The notes under the pieces are model-generated. The model made no database searches. It had not been told where the DNA came from and worked only from the letters and a program-made list of their open reading frames with translations. Of a DNA stretch of 64,000 bases, positions 62,368-64,000 are shown piece after piece (position 1 is the stretch's first letter; every line of letters begins with the position of its first letter). The DNA is from Acinetobacter terrae. Its GTDB lineage: Bacteria > Pseudomonadota > Gammaproteobacteria > Pseudomonadales > Moraxellaceae. Location: the NCBI RefSeq assembly GCF_013004375.1, contig NZ_JABERI010000007.1, positions 1-64,000 on the forward strand. Reading direction: 5' to 3'. A program made the position numbers and the translations under genes.

Positions 62368-62988
62368 ATGCGCGGTTTATATTTAATTACCAATGATGAT
62401 CCTTTAGAGCTTTTATTGGCGAAGTTGGAAGGTGCAATGGCCAATGGTGGCATTGCGGTCTTGCAATATCGTCGTAAAAAAATCGCCAAAGAAGATCAAA
62501 TTTACGAAATCGAGTATATGAAAGCCATGTGTGCTGAATACCGTGTGCCTTTTGTCATTAACGATGATCTTGAAATGGCGGTCAAATATGGTGTAGGTGT
62601 GCATTTAGGGCAGAATGATGGCTCTATTGTCGATGCTGTTGCGCGTTTGCCTCAAGGTGTGTTGATTGGTCGTAGCTGTAATAACTCACTTGAGCTGGCT
62701 GAACAGGCGATTGCAGATGGCGCAAATTATGTGGCATTTGGTGCGATTTATGCCACCGACAGCAAACCTGAAGCAGGTAACATTGGCTTGGAAAGCTTAA
62801 AACTTGCCAAAGAAAAACTCAACGTACCCCTCTGTGCGATTGGCGGTTTAACGGTTGAAAATTCCAACGAAGTCATTGAATCAGGTGCAGATTATTGCGC
62901 AGTGATTAGTGATATATTGGGACTGCCTATGCATGCCATTCCTGAACGTTTAGATGAATGGTCTGCGCTTTTTCAAGCTACAGCATAA
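62368..62988 (+). CDS. thiE: thiamine-phosphate synthase ThiE
   Basis: ThiE joins the pyrimidine (HMP-PP) and thiazole phosphate halves of thiamine. The 206-residue TIM barrel begins MRGLYLITNDD, has LQYRRK (substrate-binding QxR-K), VPFVINDDLEMAVKYGVGVHLGQ in two blocks that bind pyrophosphate-Mg, and the thiazole-phosphate loop AIGGLTVENSNEVIESGAD. The preceding thi genes of the window (thiS-thiG) are 37 kb away, so the pathway is split. hemL follows after 39 bases. Confidence 0.95.
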   Translation: MRGLYLITNDDPLELLLAKLEGAMANGGIAVLQYRRKKIAKEDQIYEIEYMKAMCAEYRVPFVINDDLEMAVKYGVGVHLGQNDGSIVDAVARLPQGVLIGRSCNNSLELAEQAIADGANYVAFGAIYATDSKPEAGNIGLESLKLAKEKLNVPLCAIGGLTVENSNEVIESGADYCAVISDILGLPMHAIPERLDEWSALFQATA

Positions 62989-63027
62989 AATATTTTTGAT
63001 AGATTTAATTTTTAGTCGAGTGCCTTC

Positions 63028-64000
63028 ATGAGCTTATCTCCAAAGCAAGAACAATTGTTCAAACAAGCCAGTAAACATATTCCGGGTGGGGTGAATTCAC
63101 CTGTACGTGCTTTTAATGGGGTGGGTGGTACGCCTGTATTTATTGAAAAAGCCAAAGGCGCGTATTTGTTCGATGTCGATGGTAAACGCTATGTCGATTA
63201 TGTCGGTTCATGGGGGCCGATGATTTTAGGACATGCGCATCCAGCAATTATTAAAGCCGTTCAAGATGCTGCTGTAGATGGTTTAAGCTTTGGCGCGCCA
63301 ACAGTTCATGAAACCACACTGGCTGATATTATTTGTGAAATTATGCCGTCAATTGAGTTGGTGCGTATGACCAACTCAGGTACGGAAGCGACCATGACCG
63401 CGATTCGTCTGGCACGTGGTTATACCGGTCGTGACAAGATTGTAAAATTTGAAGGCTGTTACCACGGTCACTCAGACTCGCTTTTAGTCAAAGCAGGTTC
63501 AGGTATGTTGACCAGTGGTGAAGGTGAAGCGACTTCTGCGGGTGTGCCTGCTGATTTTGCCAAGCATACACTTACGCTTCCATACAATGACATTGCTACC
63601 CTGAAAGAATGCTTTGCCAAGTTTGGTTCTGAAATTGCAGGCGTGATCGTTGAACCTGTTGCAGGTAATATGAATCTGGTCAAACCGATTGATGGCTTCC
63701 TGCAAGCGATTCGTGATGTTTGTGATGAACATGGTTCGGTATTCATCATTGATGAAGTGATGACGGGATTCCGTGTCGGTCTTGGTGGCGCGCAAGCACA
63801 TTATGGCGTAACACCTGATTTAACTACGTTAGGTAAAATCATCGGTGCAGGTCTGCCGGTGGGTGCCTTTGGTGGTAAACGTGAAGTGATGGAATGCATC
63901 GCGCCACTGGGTAAAGTGTATCAAGCAGGGACGTTGTCAGGTAACCCACTTGCCATGCGTGCCGGAATCGAGATGTTCAAACATCTACGTGCTGAAGGTT
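63028..64000 (+). CDS. hemL: glutamate-1-semialdehyde 2,1-aminomutase (runs off window end)
   Basis: HemL moves the amino group of glutamate-1-semialdehyde to give 5-aminolevulinate for haem. The 324 codons seen begin [20 protein letters not shown] and include [14 protein letters not shown], the PLP-phosphate region [28 protein letters not shown] and the PLP lysine in [18 protein letters not shown]. The full protein would be about 430 residues, so roughly 100 are missing beyond the window. It follows thiE by 39 bases and is probably co-transcribed. Confidence 0.96.
   Translation, partial: MSLSPKQEQLFKQASKHIPGGVNSPVRAFNGVGGTPVFIEKAKGAYLFDVDGKRYVDYVGSWGPMILGHAHPAIIKAVQDAAVDGLSFGAPTVHETTLADIICEIMPSIELVRMTNSGTEATMTAIRLARGYTGRDKIVKFEGCYHGHSDSLLVKAGSGMLTSGEGEATSAGVPADFAKHTLTLPYNDIATLKECFAKFGSEIAGVIVEPVAGNMNLVKPIDGFLQAIRDVCDEHGSVFIIDEVMTGFRVGLGGAQAHYGVTPDLTTLGKIIGAGLPVGAFGGKREVMECIAPLGKVYQAGTLSGNPLAMRAGIEMFKHLRAEG

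Noticed and set aside
1..64000. CRISPR array, prophage, insertion sequence, toxin-antitoxin or antiphage system
   Set aside because: No regularly spaced repeats, transposase, integrase, terminal inverted repeats or defence-gene motifs were seen. Genes read as genus core genes with even codon use.

Overview
The window is chromosomal DNA of a gammaproteobacterium, almost certainly Acinetobacter (Moraxellaceae). The evidence is low G+C (about 40% by eye), Acinetobacter-like protein sequences throughout, an isolated gspL-gspM pair (type II secretion genes are scattered in this genus), pyrB followed by an inactive dihydroorotase, a cvpA-purF pair, and rpsU divergent from tsaD. I see no phage, insertion sequence, integron, plasmid or CRISPR signature. 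Nearly all genes are core or genus-level genes.

Layout. 1-4.8 kb: the 5' part of a Tas-like aldo/keto reductase, crp divergent from a YhfA-type osmC gene (an arrangement also found in enterobacteria), then clpB behind a clear sigma-32 promoter. 4.9-8.5 kb: a tight three-gene cluster, GNAT-like / GH3-type acyl-adenylating enzyme / GNAT, which is the best candidate here for an undescribed pathway. 8.6-13.4 kb: a DUF945 protein, a small secreted protein, rlmKL and a small hypothetical. 13.5-19.2 kb: pyrB-pyrC', an OmpA-family protein with an internal membrane segment, a DUF2520 Rossmann protein and a methyltransferase. 19.2-24.1 kb: trmB, an EamA half-transporter, a SulP transporter, a GST and an mdaB-ygiN-like pair. 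24.1-29.3 kb: DUF423-thiS-thiG, rpoH, a TusA-like protein, a cold-shock gene with a long leader, rhlB and a lipoprotein.

29.4-36.6 kb: a nitroreductase, gpsA, sixA, gspLM, pyrD-cvpA-purF. 36.7-42.7 kb: an M48-like protein whose zinc site is lost, a HolD-like protein, a GhrB-like dehydrogenase, an intact BepA-like M48 protease, a GFA-fold protein and a small secreted protein. 42.8-49.3 kb: yqeY and rpsU divergent from tsaD, DUF4385, a DUF815 ATPase, and a patatin/DUF3336 lipase overlapping an atypical protein kinase. 49.4-49.7 kb: a tRNA cluster, Leu(UAG)-Trp(CCA)-Leu(UAG). 49.8-58.0 kb: gloB, phzF, an M16 peptidase, an amidohydrolase and small unknowns. 58.0-61.1 kb: two tandem CYTH-CHAD paralogues, the second with a decayed CHAD domain. 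61.4-64 kb: DUF962, a non-coding stretch with a terminator and a structured element, thiE, and hemL running off the window.

Functional links: RpoH and its likely target clpB are both present. Pyrimidine synthesis (pyrB, pyrC', pyrD), purine synthesis (purF) and thiamine synthesis (thiS, thiG, thiE) are split over several loci. Many small regulators of translation and RNA cluster here (rlmKL, trmB, rhlB, tsaD, rpsU, tRNAs). All functions are assigned by reading motifs; no database search was run.
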